This document shows, piece after piece, positions 23,978 to 31,605 of a stretch of 64,000 nt of DNA (position 1 is its first letter; every line of letters begins with the position of its first letter). The notes below the pieces were generated by a model, which saw nothing but the letters and a program-made list of their open reading frames with translations, was not told the DNA's origin and searched no databases. The stretch covers positions 106,001-170,000 of the forward strand of contig JAXRKP010000926.1 in the NCBI GenBank assembly GCA_037039925.1, given 5' to 3'. Position numbers and translations under genes: made by a program. This DNA comes from Doris montereyensis. Lineage: Eukaryota > Mollusca > Gastropoda > Nudibranchia > Dorididae.

Positions 23978-25147
23978 GCATACTGCAACTGCAGACCCTT
24001 TGAATCCAAGTCACTGGTAAACTGGTGGTACTCTTCTGTCACAATATACTGAGTCACCGGTAAACCAATATTGGGGTGTTGTCATTATTTCTAATACTTC
24101 TATGATCAGATATTTTAAATTTAACAAACCAATCACAGAGCTTTGGTGCAGTAATGTGACTGAAAACTTTCTGGACAAGAATGAAGAGATTCCTGGTAGT
24201 GATACATTAACTTTGAATATATTAGGCCTACTGGGAAATTATGATAAATTCAAAAAAGTGATCGATTTCTCCCAGTCCTAGACCTTCCACATGTAAACAT
24301 CAACGATCAATCTTATTTACCACTGAGGAAGTGCTAGAAACCTTCAATTTTTGGACGGAGTCAAAGTTTATTTTATAACGATTTTTATCATATATTGATT
24401 TACAACGTGTTAGTAGTAGTAGTTATAGATCTAGATCTTTGACTAGAATTTAGATGACGATATTGGTGTTTAACATGCTAGGACATGGCATAGGACCTAC
24501 AACTGATGGGGATAGAGCAAATATATCAATGTAGATTTAGGCAAAGGATAAATATTGGCATTAAATTAATAAAGGTAGTCCGATGTTATCCTGTGATGTG
24601 TTGAGTTTGAACCATAAAATGTCCCTTATTTTTTATGTGTTCTGTTATCTAGTTTTGGACAAGGAATTTGTTCTAGGTGGGAAAATCATCAGGGAGCCAG
24701 GTGATGAGTGTTAGCCTCAGGAGGTCAAGGTTCAAAGGGCTCAAATCTAAGGGACAAATACAAGTTTATAGAAAAGTGCCCTTTAAAGTTACACATTACA
24801 TATTATTTTATCTTTATGATGTTGCGACCTTTAAGTTTTGATATTCAAAATGTAAACACGATTGTTTGATTTCTTCAAAATTAAATAGTCTAGCTATTGT
24901 TTTCTTACCTCGATTTCTTCTTCATCACCAAAATCGTCATCCTCGTTTCAAAATGCCGTCTTTTACAGCTTCATTATAAATGCCAGCTGTCTCTTCATTG
25001 TCAGCTTCTACACCATCATCTAATTTTAGAATATCTGTCTCTGGATCTAGATCTATGTCTCCGTGGTGTGATCATCAATGAAGTTTCCGTAAGAAATTCT
25101 GAATCTGTTCGCGGCTCCTCACCGACTCCATTGATAAATGAAACCAT
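1321..25147 (-). CDS. LRGUK: LRGUK-like: leucine-rich repeat and guanylate kinase domain protein
   Basis: Sixteen coding exons on the minus strand, in order: 25147-24909, 24048-23984, 22392-22296, 20617-20472, 20142-20018, 17718-17665, 16407-16318, 15797-15630, 14342-14236, 13839-13720, 9930-9831, 8682-8569, 6951-6753, 5556-5291, 3459-3371, 1761-1321. From exon 4 onward every junction is in compatible phase. The sum is about 806 codons, close to the 825 or so of mammalian LRGUK. Order of parts: acidic N-terminus, LRRs in exons 4-8, linker, guanylate kinase (GK) domain in exons 10-14, Ser/Pro-rich tail. In mammals LRGUK acts in manchette and sperm-tail assembly; its kinase activity is doubtful. 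The join of exon 3 (phase 0) to exon 4 (needs two bases) fails, so one or more LRR exons are missing from the model. Single-base frame breaks occur in exons 1, 11 and 16, and exon 16 has an in-frame TGA. Confidence 0.93.
1797..2310. repeat. Dispersed repeat of the AAT-tract / TAGTGCCTAA type (diverged)
   Basis: Starts with an (AAT)n tract, then AAATTTGTGTAGTGCC and a CGGCGCTTA box. Further on come motifs resembling a common invertebrate interspersed repeat (TTAAGATGTTTTTTAAAAGTG, AAGTCATTCCACAATTTAGA). It lies in an LRGUK intron. Family assignment is from memory of similar sequences and is uncertain; the 3' end is not defined. Confidence 0.4.
2363..2534. mobile_element. Palindromic MITE, pogo/Tigger-like ends, copy 1
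   Basis: Begins CAGTAGTCGCTGGATAAA and ends with its near-complement TTTATCCAGCAACTACTG, flanked on each side by TA, the target duplication of Tc1/mariner-pogo elements. It is 172 bp with no ORF, and so non-autonomous. It lies in the intron between LRGUK exons 15 and 16. Confidence 0.8.
2959..3083. mobile_element. Palindromic MITE, pogo/Tigger-like ends, copy 2
   Basis: Begins CAGTAGGCGCTGGATAAA and ends TTTATCCAGCAACTGCTG with flanking TA. Internally it shares ACATCTGCTGACC and TTTACTAATATAATAAAAGT with copy 1 in the same orientation, but is about 47 bp shorter. The internal deletion and substitutions make it a separate insertion of one family. Confidence 0.8.
3371..3459 (-). CDS. LRGUK: LRGUK-like exon 15
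   Basis: 89 nt between acceptor AATACAG and donor GTAAGT. It encodes [20 protein letters not shown] then PPLIEQLLT and two bases of the next codon. It is highly charged at its start, lies C-terminal to the kinase domain and is phase-compatible with both neighbours. Confidence 0.85.
3990..4410 (+). repeat. Unclassified dispersed repeat D, copy 1
   Basis: Shares about 400 bp, in the same order and orientation, with 60225-60650: TTCTTTGCATATTCGGGTAG, TCAAAATTTTGACGT, GTATGTAAACAC, CAACAGTGCACAT and ATTTATAATCCT. No ORF, terminal inverted repeat or tRNA-like head was recognised. It lies in the LRGUK intron between exons 14 and 15. Confidence 0.8.
5020..5235 (+). mobile_element. SINE family B, 3' fragment
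   Basis: Contains the family body (AGGTGGATTGGCACCTAGTC, CCCATCAG, GACGGACTATAAAA) and tail (TTGTGGATGTGG then A/T-rich), as at 31322-31605. The tRNA-like head is absent. Confidence 0.75.
5291..5556 (-). CDS. LRGUK: LRGUK-like exon 14: end of the guanylate kinase domain
   Basis: Acceptor CATCCAAAG, donor GTAAGG, 266 nt, phase-compatible with both neighbours. The first part, [20 protein letters not shown], is the last helix of the GK fold. It matches the corresponding mammalian segment (DDLDxAYQKLxxLIREYLGL). The rest is Ser/Thr-rich linker. Confidence 0.92.
5968..6262 (-). mobile_element. SINE family A (tRNA-derived), full length
   Basis: On the minus strand it starts with a tRNA-like head (GGCGTCAATGGCTGAGTTGT, A box; CAAATCC, B box). 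It continues through the GTTGTGTTCC..TTAACACACATTTT block and the CAGACTAACGTCCTGTCCAG block, and ends GGCCATAACGGCCTGGAGGA. The same blocks are found at 9537-9827. Confidence 0.85.
6753..6951 (-). CDS. LRGUK: LRGUK-like exon 13: GK domain, ATP-lid side
   Basis: 199 nt between CAACACAG and GTATGT. Contains [36 protein letters not shown] and [10 protein letters not shown]. These match the guanylate kinase stretch that follows the core beta sheet, the R..SRAEI..R region and the FD..I strand. No frame breaks. Confidence 0.93.
7385..7560 (+). mobile_element. tRNA-like SINE (third type)
   Basis: GAGCAGCTCAGTCGGTAAAA resembles a tRNA A-box arm. GGCGATCCGAGCTTGATTTC, about 40 bp on, resembles the T arm with B box. 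The downstream body (CAGCCAAATGGATAGTG) is not shared with families A or B. A single copy in this window. Confidence 0.55.
8268..8515 (+). mobile_element. LINE ORF2 C-terminal fragment (second LINE family)
   Basis: The plus strand reads WIGHTLRK, then [32 protein letters not shown] and FVDGLCFP. This is the typical W.GH..R...R.ALTWNPQG....G.PR..WRR tail of RTE/L2-like reverse transcriptases. There is one TGA inside and no upstream RT. It differs from the LINE at 10.7-13.5 kb. It lies in the intron between LRGUK exons 12 and 13. Confidence 0.75.
8569..8682 (-). CDS. LRGUK: LRGUK-like exon 12: GMP-binding part of the GK domain
   Basis: 114 nt between TACTACAG and GTAAAT, 38 codons. It encodes [20 protein letters not shown] then [18 protein letters not shown]. 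The pattern G.F......YG...... and GL.C..H.E.E matches the GMP-binding lobe and central strand of guanylate kinases. The frame is intact. Confidence 0.94.
9537..9827 (+). mobile_element. SINE family A, full length, abutting a splice donor
   Basis: tRNA-like head with A box TGGCCGAGCGGTTAGG (9548-9563) and a B-box-like GGTCCCAAATTCAAATCC (9585-9602), then the family A body and the tail GCCTTGAAGGAC. The tail runs to within a few bases of the donor of LRGUK exon 11 at 9830/9831. Confidence 0.9.
9831..9930 (-). CDS. LRGUK: LRGUK-like exon 11: GMP-binding loop of the GK domain
   Basis: 100 nt, acceptor TTTTTTTTCATTCAG, donor GTAAGT. The exon is open throughout in the splice-compatible frame ([20 protein letters not shown] then [13 protein letters not shown]). 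The expected kinase motif is scattered over the other two frames: RPP in one, then [12 protein letters not shown] in another. Three single-base insertions that cancel out explain this, two of them in homopolymers (GGG, TTTTTT). Confidence 0.88.
10117..10188. repeat. 23-bp direct repeat, three copies
   Basis: TCATTTCTAGGCAGAATCTTCC is repeated twice, followed by a diverged third copy with TCTAAGCAGATTC. It lies between SINE and LINE insertions in an LRGUK intron. Confidence 0.85.
10655..13530 (-). mobile_element. RTE-like non-LTR retrotransposon, copy 1 (long, defective)
   Basis: On the minus strand: a 5' region with two tandem monomers (about 13330-13480). An apurinic endonuclease domain (12263-13033) follows, with [18 protein letters not shown] and [10 protein letters not shown]. 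The reverse transcriptase (12208-11462 and 11487-11002) has [29 protein letters not shown] and [10 protein letters not shown]. The C-terminal [11 protein letters not shown] region ends the coding part (10896-10705). The catalytic F-A-D-D box reads FAND here, and frames are broken between endonuclease and RT, where a linker present in copy 3 is missing. It sits in the LRGUK intron between exons 10 and 11. Assignment to RTE is from motif style only. Confidence 0.9.
13720..13839 (-). CDS. LRGUK: LRGUK-like exon 10: start of the GK domain with P-loop
   Basis: 120 nt between TACCCACAG and GTAAAA. It encodes [20 protein letters not shown] then [27 protein letters not shown] is a textbook Walker A motif (GxxGxGK). 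The preceding hydrophobic strand and the following helix fit guanylate kinase. The frame is intact and both junctions are in phase. Confidence 0.95.
14236..14342 (-). CDS. LRGUK: LRGUK-like exon 9: linker between LRRs and GK domain
   Basis: 107 nt between TTTATTGCAG and [26 protein letters not shown] then [15 protein letters not shown]. This is the conserved segment (V.A.N..DPP.EVVA..DH..HVV) that follows the LRR cap in LRGUK and links it to the kinase. Confidence 0.93.
14549..14625. repeat. (ATT)n microsatellite
   Basis: About 25 consecutive ATT triplets, with further ATT/ATC triplets on both sides to about 14680. In the LRGUK intron between exons 8 and 9. Confidence 0.95.
15630..15797 (-). 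CDS. LRGUK: LRGUK-like exon 8: last leucine-rich repeat and LRR cap
   Basis: 168 nt, 56 codons. [63 protein letters not shown]....DYR...L.....L..LD is the LRRcap typical of SDS22/LRRC-like cilia proteins. Acceptor CCAAAG; donor GTTCGG, weaker than usual. Confidence 0.93.
16318..16407 (-). CDS. LRGUK: LRGUK-like exon 7: leucine-rich repeat
   Basis: 90 nt, 30 codons. [20 protein letters not shown] then [10 protein letters not shown], a complete SDS22-type repeat. Acceptor GTGAAAG, donor GTACGG, phase 0 at both ends. Confidence 0.93.
17385..17520. repeat. About 41-bp direct repeat, three copies
   Basis: AATTAAATAATAGGTTGAAA then GCAATTGACACTAAG, repeated three times. In the LRGUK intron next to exon 6. 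The copies are nearly identical, so the expansion is recent. Confidence 0.9.
17665..17718 (-). CDS. LRGUK: LRGUK-like exon 6: short leucine-rich repeat exon
   Basis: 54 nt, 18 codons, [18 protein letters not shown]. It completes the repeat begun by LQHLNL at the end of exon 5. Acceptor ATCCTCAG, donor GTAAGT, phase 0 at both ends. Too short to show in an ORF scan. Confidence 0.9.
18465..18940. repeat. 39-bp minisatellite
   Basis: About 12 copies of a unit containing TTTCCATCTGTGACACAGAG and TCAGAGGCAATGAATAAAA. The period is 39 bp, 13 codons, so both strands show ORFs with 13-residue repeats. These are not called as genes. In an LRGUK intron. Confidence 0.95.
18995..19285. repeat. 23-bp minisatellite
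   Basis: About 12 copies of GTGACCTAGGCCATGTAATT GAT. The first eight are nearly identical; the later ones have GTCATTGAC and GTCATGACTGAC variants. Each contains the palindrome CCTAGG. It starts 55 bp after the 39-bp array. Confidence 0.95.
20018..20142 (-). CDS. LRGUK: LRGUK-like exon 5: two leucine-rich repeats
   Basis: 125 nt. Two bases finish an Asn codon, then [20 protein letters not shown] and [24 protein letters not shown]22-type repeats of about 22 residues. Acceptor TTCAAAAG, which has a poor pyrimidine tract; donor GTGAGT. Confidence 0.92.
20472..20617 (-). CDS. LRGUK: LRGUK-like exon 4: two leucine-rich repeats
   Basis: 146 nt. [48 protein letters not shown]. Very close in pattern to mammalian LRGUK (LDVSHN.LT...DF.PP.NLKEVDLS.N.I). 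Acceptor TTCTTCCTCAG, donor GTATCC. The first base requires a preceding exon ending with two spare bases, which exon 3 does not provide. Confidence 0.93.
20905..21160 (+). mobile_element. SINE family A, diverged copy
   Basis: TGGTAGCCTAGCAGTAAGGC (A box), TGGGTTTGAATTCC (B box), then GTGACAGATTAGCGCTCTGTCC and CAATAGGAATCAGGA, which correspond to the family A body. More diverged than the other copies. Confidence 0.7.
22296..22392 (-). CDS. LRGUK: LRGUK-like exon 3
   Basis: 97 nt. One base joins exon 2, then [20 protein letters not shown] and [12 protein letters not shown]. Acceptor ATCTCCTAG, donor GTAAGT. It lies N-terminal to the LRRs. The phase fits exon 2 exactly but not exon 4. Confidence 0.82.
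22564..22616. repeat. (AAT)n-rich microsatellite
   Basis: GATGATGATGTAATAATAAT and related triplets immediately upstream of the truncated LINE at 22622. Together with the AAT tract at 23919-23977 it brackets that element. Confidence 0.85.
22622..23918 (+). mobile_element. RTE-like non-LTR retrotransposon, copy 2 (5'-truncated)
   Basis: Begins inside the reverse transcriptase at [18 protein letters not shown]. It continues through [33 protein letters not shown] (an intact F-A-D-D box) and [20 protein letters not shown] to the C-terminal end. The 3' end runs into an AAT tract. Many stops and frame breaks make it inactive. In the LRGUK intron between exons 2 and 3. Confidence 0.9.
23919..23977. 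repeat. (AAT)n tract at LINE 3' end
   Basis: About 18 AAT triplets directly after the LINE 3' end and only 6 bp from the splice donor of LRGUK exon 2 at 23983. Probably the simple-repeat tail of the retrotransposon, later expanded. Confidence 0.9.
23984..24048 (-). CDS. LRGUK: LRGUK-like exon 2
   Basis: 65 nt. [21 protein letters not shown] and two bases of the next codon. Acceptor GGTGACTCAG, donor GTATGC. Joined to exon 3 it reads [13 protein letters not shown]. The pyrimidine tract of the acceptor is weak. Confidence 0.75.
24909..25147 (-). CDS. LRGUK: LRGUK-like exon 1: acidic N-terminus
   Basis: Starts at an ATG at 25147 ([20 protein letters not shown]..). One frame step later it reads [20 protein letters not shown] then [18 protein letters not shown]. 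After a second step it reads [12 protein letters not shown] and the donor GTAAG. Two single-base frame breaks are needed. The acidic composition fits a disordered N-terminus. The choice of start codon is uncertain. Confidence 0.65.
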
Positions 25148-25660
25148 GACAACATCGATTTCGGAAGTTAGGCAGCAGAAACCAATAGTACTGCAGAAAA
25201 TATGTTTTTTATTCATTTAAGAAAAAGACAGAAATATTTTGAACATAAATCGTACTAATTGCCATTTCTAGTGACTTATTTATCAACAGATATAATTTAT
25301 TGTATATTCCTATATTATATAAAATTCAAAATTACACAAAAACATTAAACTCGATACAAAATATAGTTGAGATATCGAACGCACACCATACGATATAGAG
25401 TGGACTTATTATTTTGAAAATAATTATATATACATTACAATAAATCGATTATTTCTCTGCACGAAACCAAATTTTTATTTACGACAGATAGATCTATATT
25501 TGTCTTACAAATGTGAACAAAATAAATGGAATGATTGTCATCTTCAACACACCTCGTCCTATTAGTATAGATTATCAACACAGTAGTCGCATGAACGAAG
25601 CGTGTATTCAATCTTGTTGCCGGATGTTATTATATCCTCATGCCCTTTTACACAACCAAG
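25148..25660. promoter_or_regulatory. Putative bidirectional promoter between LRGUK-like and TUFM-like genes
   Basis: 513 bp separate the two divergent start codons. The sequence is AT-rich with no clear TATA box in a convincing position. CAAGATGGCAGCC at the TUFM start resembles a YY1-type initiator (AAGATGGC). The role is inferred from gene layout. Confidence 0.55.
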
Positions 25661-26744
25661 ATGGCAGCCTACATGATTCGACCTCTCCTTGAGGCATCGA
25701 CAATGCCTTCAAGTCTTCTTTTCTATTGAAATGTGTCAAACAGACAGTTGGATTAAGGAAGCAACACTTTCGTTATGTTCTCGTTTGCTTGCAGCACCAC
25801 CAGCAGGAAAGAAGGTATTTAATCGTGGAAAACCGCATATCAATATCGGAACGATAGGTCATGTGGATCATGGTAAGACTTCTACTTTGACCGCAGCGAT
25901 CACCAAAGTGCTAGCAACGGAAAAGAAAGCAGACTTCAAAGAATATGCAGATATTGATAATGCTCCCGAGGAGAGAAAGAGAGGTATTACAATCAATGCA
26001 GCCCTGTAGAGTATGAAACCGAGAACAGGCATTATGGGCATGTTGATTGTCCCTGACCATGCTGATTACATAAAGAACATGATTACTGGAACAACACAAA
26101 TGGAAGGAGCTATTCTGGTTGTGGCAGCCACAGATGGGACAATGCCTCAAACACGAGAACATCTTTTACTATCTAAGCAAATTTATTAAACGGGCTAGTT
26201 GTATTCATCAATAAAGCAGATGCTGCTGACACAGAAATGCAGGAACTTGTGGAAATGGAAATCGTGAATTGTTGACAAATTTGGTTACAATGGTGATGAG
26301 ACTCCGTTATTATTGGTTCTGCTCTTAAGGCATTAGATGGATCTGAACCTGAAATCGGAGAGATCAAAGTCAAAGAATTGCTGGAAGCTGTTGATAGTTA
26401 CATTGAAAACCCACAGCGTGAATTAGACAAACCCTTTTTTTCCCGTGACCATTGTTTTGGCATCCCAGGTGGGGGAACGGTCATATCTGGTAAGGTGGAA
26501 CGTGGTATAGTTAAAAAAGGTGACGACTGCGAAGTCATGGGATATGATAAAAAATGGAAAGTAGGCATCACAGGCATCGAAATGTTCAAGAAAAGCCTGG
26601 ACCATGGTGAAGCTGGCGATCAAATGGGTGCCCTGATCAAAGGTGCCAAGCGTGATGATATGAAGAGAGGTCTTTGCATTGGGAAACCTGGCTCTATGAC
26701 GATGCACAACCACTTTGAAGCTCAAGTTTACCTTTTTGACTAAA
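25661..26744 (+). CDS. TUFM: Mitochondrial elongation factor Tu, exon 1 region (frame-broken)
   Basis: EF-Tu binds GTP and brings aminoacyl-tRNA to the mitochondrial ribosome. ATG at 25661 gives [20 protein letters not shown], a plausible targeting peptide. From about 25790 come [20 protein letters not shown] (G1), then [16 protein letters not shown] (switch I, G2). After frame steps come [18 protein letters not shown] (after a damaged DCPGH, G3), [20 protein letters not shown] (NKAD, G4) and GSALKALDG (G5). Domain 2 has [16 protein letters not shown] and ends FEAQVYL. The exon ends at 26744 (donor GTAAGT) after removal of one T from a T run. At least seven single-base breaks occur. No intron is seen inside. 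Odd residues are an extra Ser after GKT and Gly for Arg in GRGT. It may be a functional gene with assembly errors or a pseudogene. Confidence 0.9.
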
Positions 26745-27931
26745 GTAAGTGTTTGAAATTTTCCTTTTTGCAATATTTAGGACCACCAAAATAATACATC
26801 AATCGGTTACTGGGGTGTGTCTTGTGTTTTAAATTACCATCACTGTTCGCATTAAAAGTGATGGACCTGCACTATTCGTCATCATGGTTGATGATCGTCA
26901 GCATGATCACAGTTGATGACGAAATATACCTTGTATTCTTGAAGTTTGTAAATTATAATCTCATGGTAGTATTTTGTGTATTTGGCTCGTGTTCTTATTT
27001 TGAAATTTATTTCTATTTTCCATCTGATTTTGATAATTTACAGATTCACAATTCGGCATTAAATTTCTATGTGGCGTGTGTGCATGACTTGATTTACAAA
27101 TCTCTCTTCTATCTTTGTCCCTCCCTCCCTTTATCTCTTTGTGTCTTGTCTCGCTCTTTCTCTTTCGCGGTCTTGCAGTGTCTCTCCCTCTGAGTGTGTG
27201 TGTGTCTCTGTCTGTCTCTATCCTATCTTTTTCGGTATTGTGTGTCTCCTTTTTCCCCTCCCTTCCTCTATCTCTCTGTGTCCCGTCTCGCTTTCTTTCA
27301 GTCTTGTGAGTGTCTCTTCCCCCCCCTTGTCCTCTTTCTATCTTTCTAAGTCTTTGTGTGTGTGTATCTCTCTGTCTATCTTTCTCGGTCTTGTGTTTCC
27401 TCTCTCTCCCTCACTCCCCTTCTATCTTTCGTGTCTCTCTTCCCCTCTTCTCTCTCTCTCTCATTATCGGTTGGCAGGCACTGCTGGTAGTCTGACTTCC
27501 TTTCACTCTTTGGTTTATCTTTCATCTTCCTCGGCGATCGTTGTATATGATGGATTGGGTACATGTCAATGAAACAGACAAACTCTCTCTCTATCTTTCT
27601 CAGTCATGTATTATGTCGAAAGATCAAGAGAGGTGGTGGAAGGAAAGTGCAGGCACACCGACAAGACAAACTAAGATGGGAGAGAGAGGGGGGAGATATA
27701 AAAGATAGTTACGGAGAGAGAAACATTCACAAGACTGGGAAAGATAGAAATTGAGAGATGTAGGAAGGGGGAAGAGGTGATAAAGACTTGAAATAACAAA
27801 ATATGTAAAATGCCAAGAAGGGCTGCGTCCCAACCGTTACATGGAACCCGTTTTATTTAATTACAGTTTTAGGACCTGAGTACGGGTGTACATTTTTCTG
27901 TCTTTCGATTGCAGCTTTAACCGAGAAAAGG

Positions 27932-28033
<102 letters not shown>

Positions 28034-28873
28034 TTCCTGTTTTGTTGGGGGGGGTTCATTTATGGTTGGTGGTTTTCTTGTCTTGTGCGAGACTGCGGCC
28101 TAACATAGACGTGAGGGCCTTTCCCATTGGACTGGTAATTGTGATTTGCATAAGATCACAATTCAAATTAAAGATATATATATATATAGATATATATATA
28201 TCTTTATTTTCTATTGATTGATACATGACATGTTTACATGTATTGTGTTGTTACCAAACAATTAAATTAAATCCCTGAAAGTGAATATGGCAAAGACTTC
28301 AAATAACAACAAAAATGCTGAATGCCAAGTATGTACGTATGTATAATAATAACATTGATCTCGTATCATGTATGGATAAGCCAGTCTAAATCAGGGTCCC
28401 TACAGCAGCATTGAAAGATGGACAGCCTATTCTGACTATTCAAGACTTGAAAATGTCACTGCCATGTGATATTAATAATATTTTAACTATACACCGCAGT
28501 ACAATACAGGCATAACAGAACTACCTGTTGTACTATTATTAATAATTTATTTATTATGATGTTAACTTTGGTAACACTGCCGTCTTAAGGAAAAAGAACG
28601 TATACGTCTGCTTTACGTTTTTCAGGACAGGCCAAAAACATTTCTCATCCCTCCCGTCTCTCTCGCTGCTTAAAGGAAGATGAAATTTGGTGTGGCAATA
28701 ACTCAGTAGTGCAAAAGTTTTCTCGCAGAGTCTCATTCAAGTAGCATTGGTGGTTGTGACGAAAAGCTCGAAACGGTCTATTTCCGCTTAGAAATTGTTA
28801 AACAAGCACTTCGTTGGCGTTTCGTTCACTAGTGATTAAAAATTCATATCTCCTTGATTCTTTAAAACCAAAT

Positions 28874-28984
<111 letters not shown>

Positions 28985-29189
28985 AGCTCTGGGAGTTGGC
29001 AGCTGTGTATACTACTGCTACAGTCCATTTGATTTTTGTTTTTCAAGGTCGCATGTACTAGGACTTTGAACTACTAGACTTTTTATGAGTGCTGTTCACA
29101 TACTTGGTAAGAAATTAAAGGCTTGAACTGAATGAAAATGAAGCTTCCCAGATTAAATTAAGGAATGTTCTTTGAGAGCTATTCGAGCT

Positions 29190-29436
29190 CATTGAGCTGA
29201 GCTTGTCCTTGTTCCTATAGGGTGAAGCTGAATAGATGACAACAATCACCTCCTGAACAGGACACTAGTCTGATGTAAGTTTTTACTCCCAAGCTAGTGC
29301 TTGCTGGCATTTGCACCTAGGTCAAATGGGAAACAACTTAAGTGCCTTTACCAAGAAACACAATACCGGACCTAGCTTCGGGCATTCGAACCAGGGACCT
29401 CATGATGCCAATCTAACCACTCCGCCTCTGACACCA
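29190..29436 (-). mobile_element. SINE family A
   Basis: On the minus strand: TGGTGTCAGAGGCGGAGTGG (head), ATCATGAGGTCCCTGGTTCG (B box region), TTGTGTTTC..TTAAG, TCAGACTAGTGTCCTGTTCA and a tail with CTATAGGAAC. In the TUFM intron. Confidence 0.85.
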
Positions 29437-29680
29437 CATTTCTTGTTTTATCGTGTATAGAAATATTTGACAATCAAAGACTCAAAGCTTATTAATAAAT
29501 GCTGGGTTTTCCACCCTTCTTTAACTGCTAATTTTGAATGATACTAGTGGTAGCCTATGTGAGAGTGAAGTCTTGGATTTTGTCTGATGATAAGTGTATT
29601 AACCCTGTAAATACAAATACTGTATGTAAATTTATCGATTAGCATTAGGATATTAAATAATATACTTTTTCTGTTCCCAG

Positions 29681-29997
29681 GAGGAGGGTGGACGAGCCAA
29701 GCCTGTCATGCCCTTCAGCCAAGTCATCACATTCTGCAACACCTGGTCTCAGCGGCCCTTCTAGAAATCCGAGACAAAGACTTGGTCATGCCTGGGGAGG
29801 ACGGCAAGATCGTATTCAACATGTACAAGAAAATGGTTTTGGAACAGAATCAGCGTTTTACTATTCGGGACGGCCAGGTCACGTTAGGTTATGGTGTCAT
29901 CACAAACGTGTTGCCAGATAGAGATCCTGACGAATTGGACAGCACGCGGAAGACCATAAAGAAACAAAAGAAGGCTGCAGCGGAGACACAATATTGA
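29681..29997 (+). CDS. TUFM: Mitochondrial elongation factor Tu, last exon (domain 3)
   Basis: Acceptor TGTTCCCAG at 29680. EEGGRAKPVMPFSQVITFCN TWSQR, then a frame step near 29760-29775. It continues LEIRDKDLVMPGEDGKIVFN, MYKKMVLEQNQRFTIRDGQV and TLGYGVITNVLPDRDPDELD, with a Lys-rich end and TGA at 29995. The EEGGR, MPGED, QRF.IRDG and T.G.G..T elements are typical of EF-Tu domain 3. At the donor/acceptor join the protein reads VYLLTK/EEGG, as expected for the family. Confidence 0.9.
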
Positions 29998-31321
29998 AAG
30001 GGTGTTTTGTGTGTTTATAAAGTAAATGTGTTTGCAATGTTGGATGATTGTATGCAGACTCCCATGTTTTCTGTTGATGTACACTTCAATTTATAATGAA
30101 TTTCTGCCTTGTGTGTAATTGTGCGCATTATTTTCAGACGTGGATGCAGAATAGACGTTTGAGTCATTGATTGTTCAATTGCAGAATTTTTGTTTTGTTT
30201 GTAATCTGTGTGTCAGAATCATATTAGGACATTTCAAGATATTTCATTAATCGTCCGTTTATATGATAAGTAAAATATGAAATGTTCAAATACAATGATA
30301 GCTTATAGAAATGATTATTATAAAATAATGGTTCCACTGAAGTTTAATACAATAGCAACAGTCTAAGTCTAAGTACATGTCGCCTAACACTAGTACCAAC
30401 AGCGTACTCTGCCTTCCGCCTTGCTATTCCAGGAAACACAAGTGATTGTTTTAACAGACATCTGGCTTGTTAAAGTTATGATGGCAGATGCAAAGATTTC
30501 AATTATAAGGCATTTCATTTAAACTAGATGTGTAGATGATTACGCCATGCCTCTAATCTGTAATTAATAATAGGTGCTGATACTGATAATGAACGCTCTC
30601 TATCCTATCAGAAGGCAAGGTTGCCAATTTCATTCACCTGGGCCAAGCAAACAATGGTCACCGTCTAGCTTAGGGCGTTAACCCAGTGAGTGTTGCTCTA
30701 CCTGCCAGACAGCGTGGCGGTAGCGTCTTCATGCATAATGTTTTGCGTTATAGTTTTATATATAGTCAAAACAAACATTGATCTAAATTTAACACTGTAA
30801 CATGTGTCACAAAAACAATTGAGGTTAATCAGTGTGAATCAAATAAAAATCAAAATATGTATCCAACTATTGCGGTGTTTGTTGGTAAGTGAGGAAAGAT
30901 TTATCGCACGCTTCTAAGGTTGAAATGAATTGTCATTGGCTACATAAGGTTATGTCGCTTACCAGCCAATCCGATCGTAGAAATGTCTATTGGCTGTTGG
31001 TCAGAGTCAGAGGGAAATATTTGAGTTTGTTTGTCCATGTGATTGTGAATGGTTGATTTGTATTTTAAGACTACAAATACAATTGCCTGGACTTGTACTG
31101 AAAATGGTCATCAAACCAACCCTTTACCTTGATAATATTTTTGTTTTGTTTTTAATGGGGGCATGTCCAAATTGCATGTTTTAGTTTTAGTCTTGCTACG
31201 GTTACCAAGATGGCGATGAGTGAAAAATGAAACCAGCAGGTGGCTGTCTTCTTCACCATTTTAAGATCATTTTGAATGAAAAGAAACAGGCTTTATATTT
31301 TCTTAGTTTTGTACCTAGAAA
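29998..31321. other. Intergenic, no gene seen
   Basis: AT-rich unique DNA. An AATAAA at 30842-30847 might serve TUFM but is about 845 bp from the stop. ACCAAGATGGCGATGAG near 31208 resembles a YY1/initiator ATG, but the frame closes after six codons. Confidence 0.4.
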
Positions 31322-31605
31322 TAATAGAGGCAAGGTGTCGGCCTCTCATCCAAAAGGTAGTGGGTTCGAGCCCACCAGCGATTGAAAACTTGGCAAAACC
31401 AACCCTCCCCCTCCCCAGGTCCATGTAGGTGGATTGGATTGACACTTAGTCCCATCAGCTATGGACGATAAAAAGGGAGGTTCTGTGTTCATATTACAAC
31501 ACTCTGTGCACGTTAAAAGTTAAAGAACCCTTGGCATTCCAAGCAAAAATCCTCCGAGATTACCTTAGTTGTGGATGTGGGTAAATCAAATCAAAACAAA
31601 ACCTA
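31322..31605 (+). mobile_element. SINE family B (tRNA-derived), full length
   Basis: Head AGGCAAGGTGTCGGCCTCTC and GTGGGTTCGAGCCCACC (B box). Body GTAGGTGGATTGGATTGACA, CTTAGTCCCATCAG, TGTGCACGTTAAAAG. Tail TAGTTGTGGATGTGGGTAAA. Best preserved of five copies, all in the plus orientation. Confidence 0.88.

Noticed and set aside
27115..27572. Ser/Leu-rich ORFs in the TUFM intron
   Set aside because: Pyrimidine-rich low-complexity DNA open in several overlapping frames, inside an intron with clear borders.
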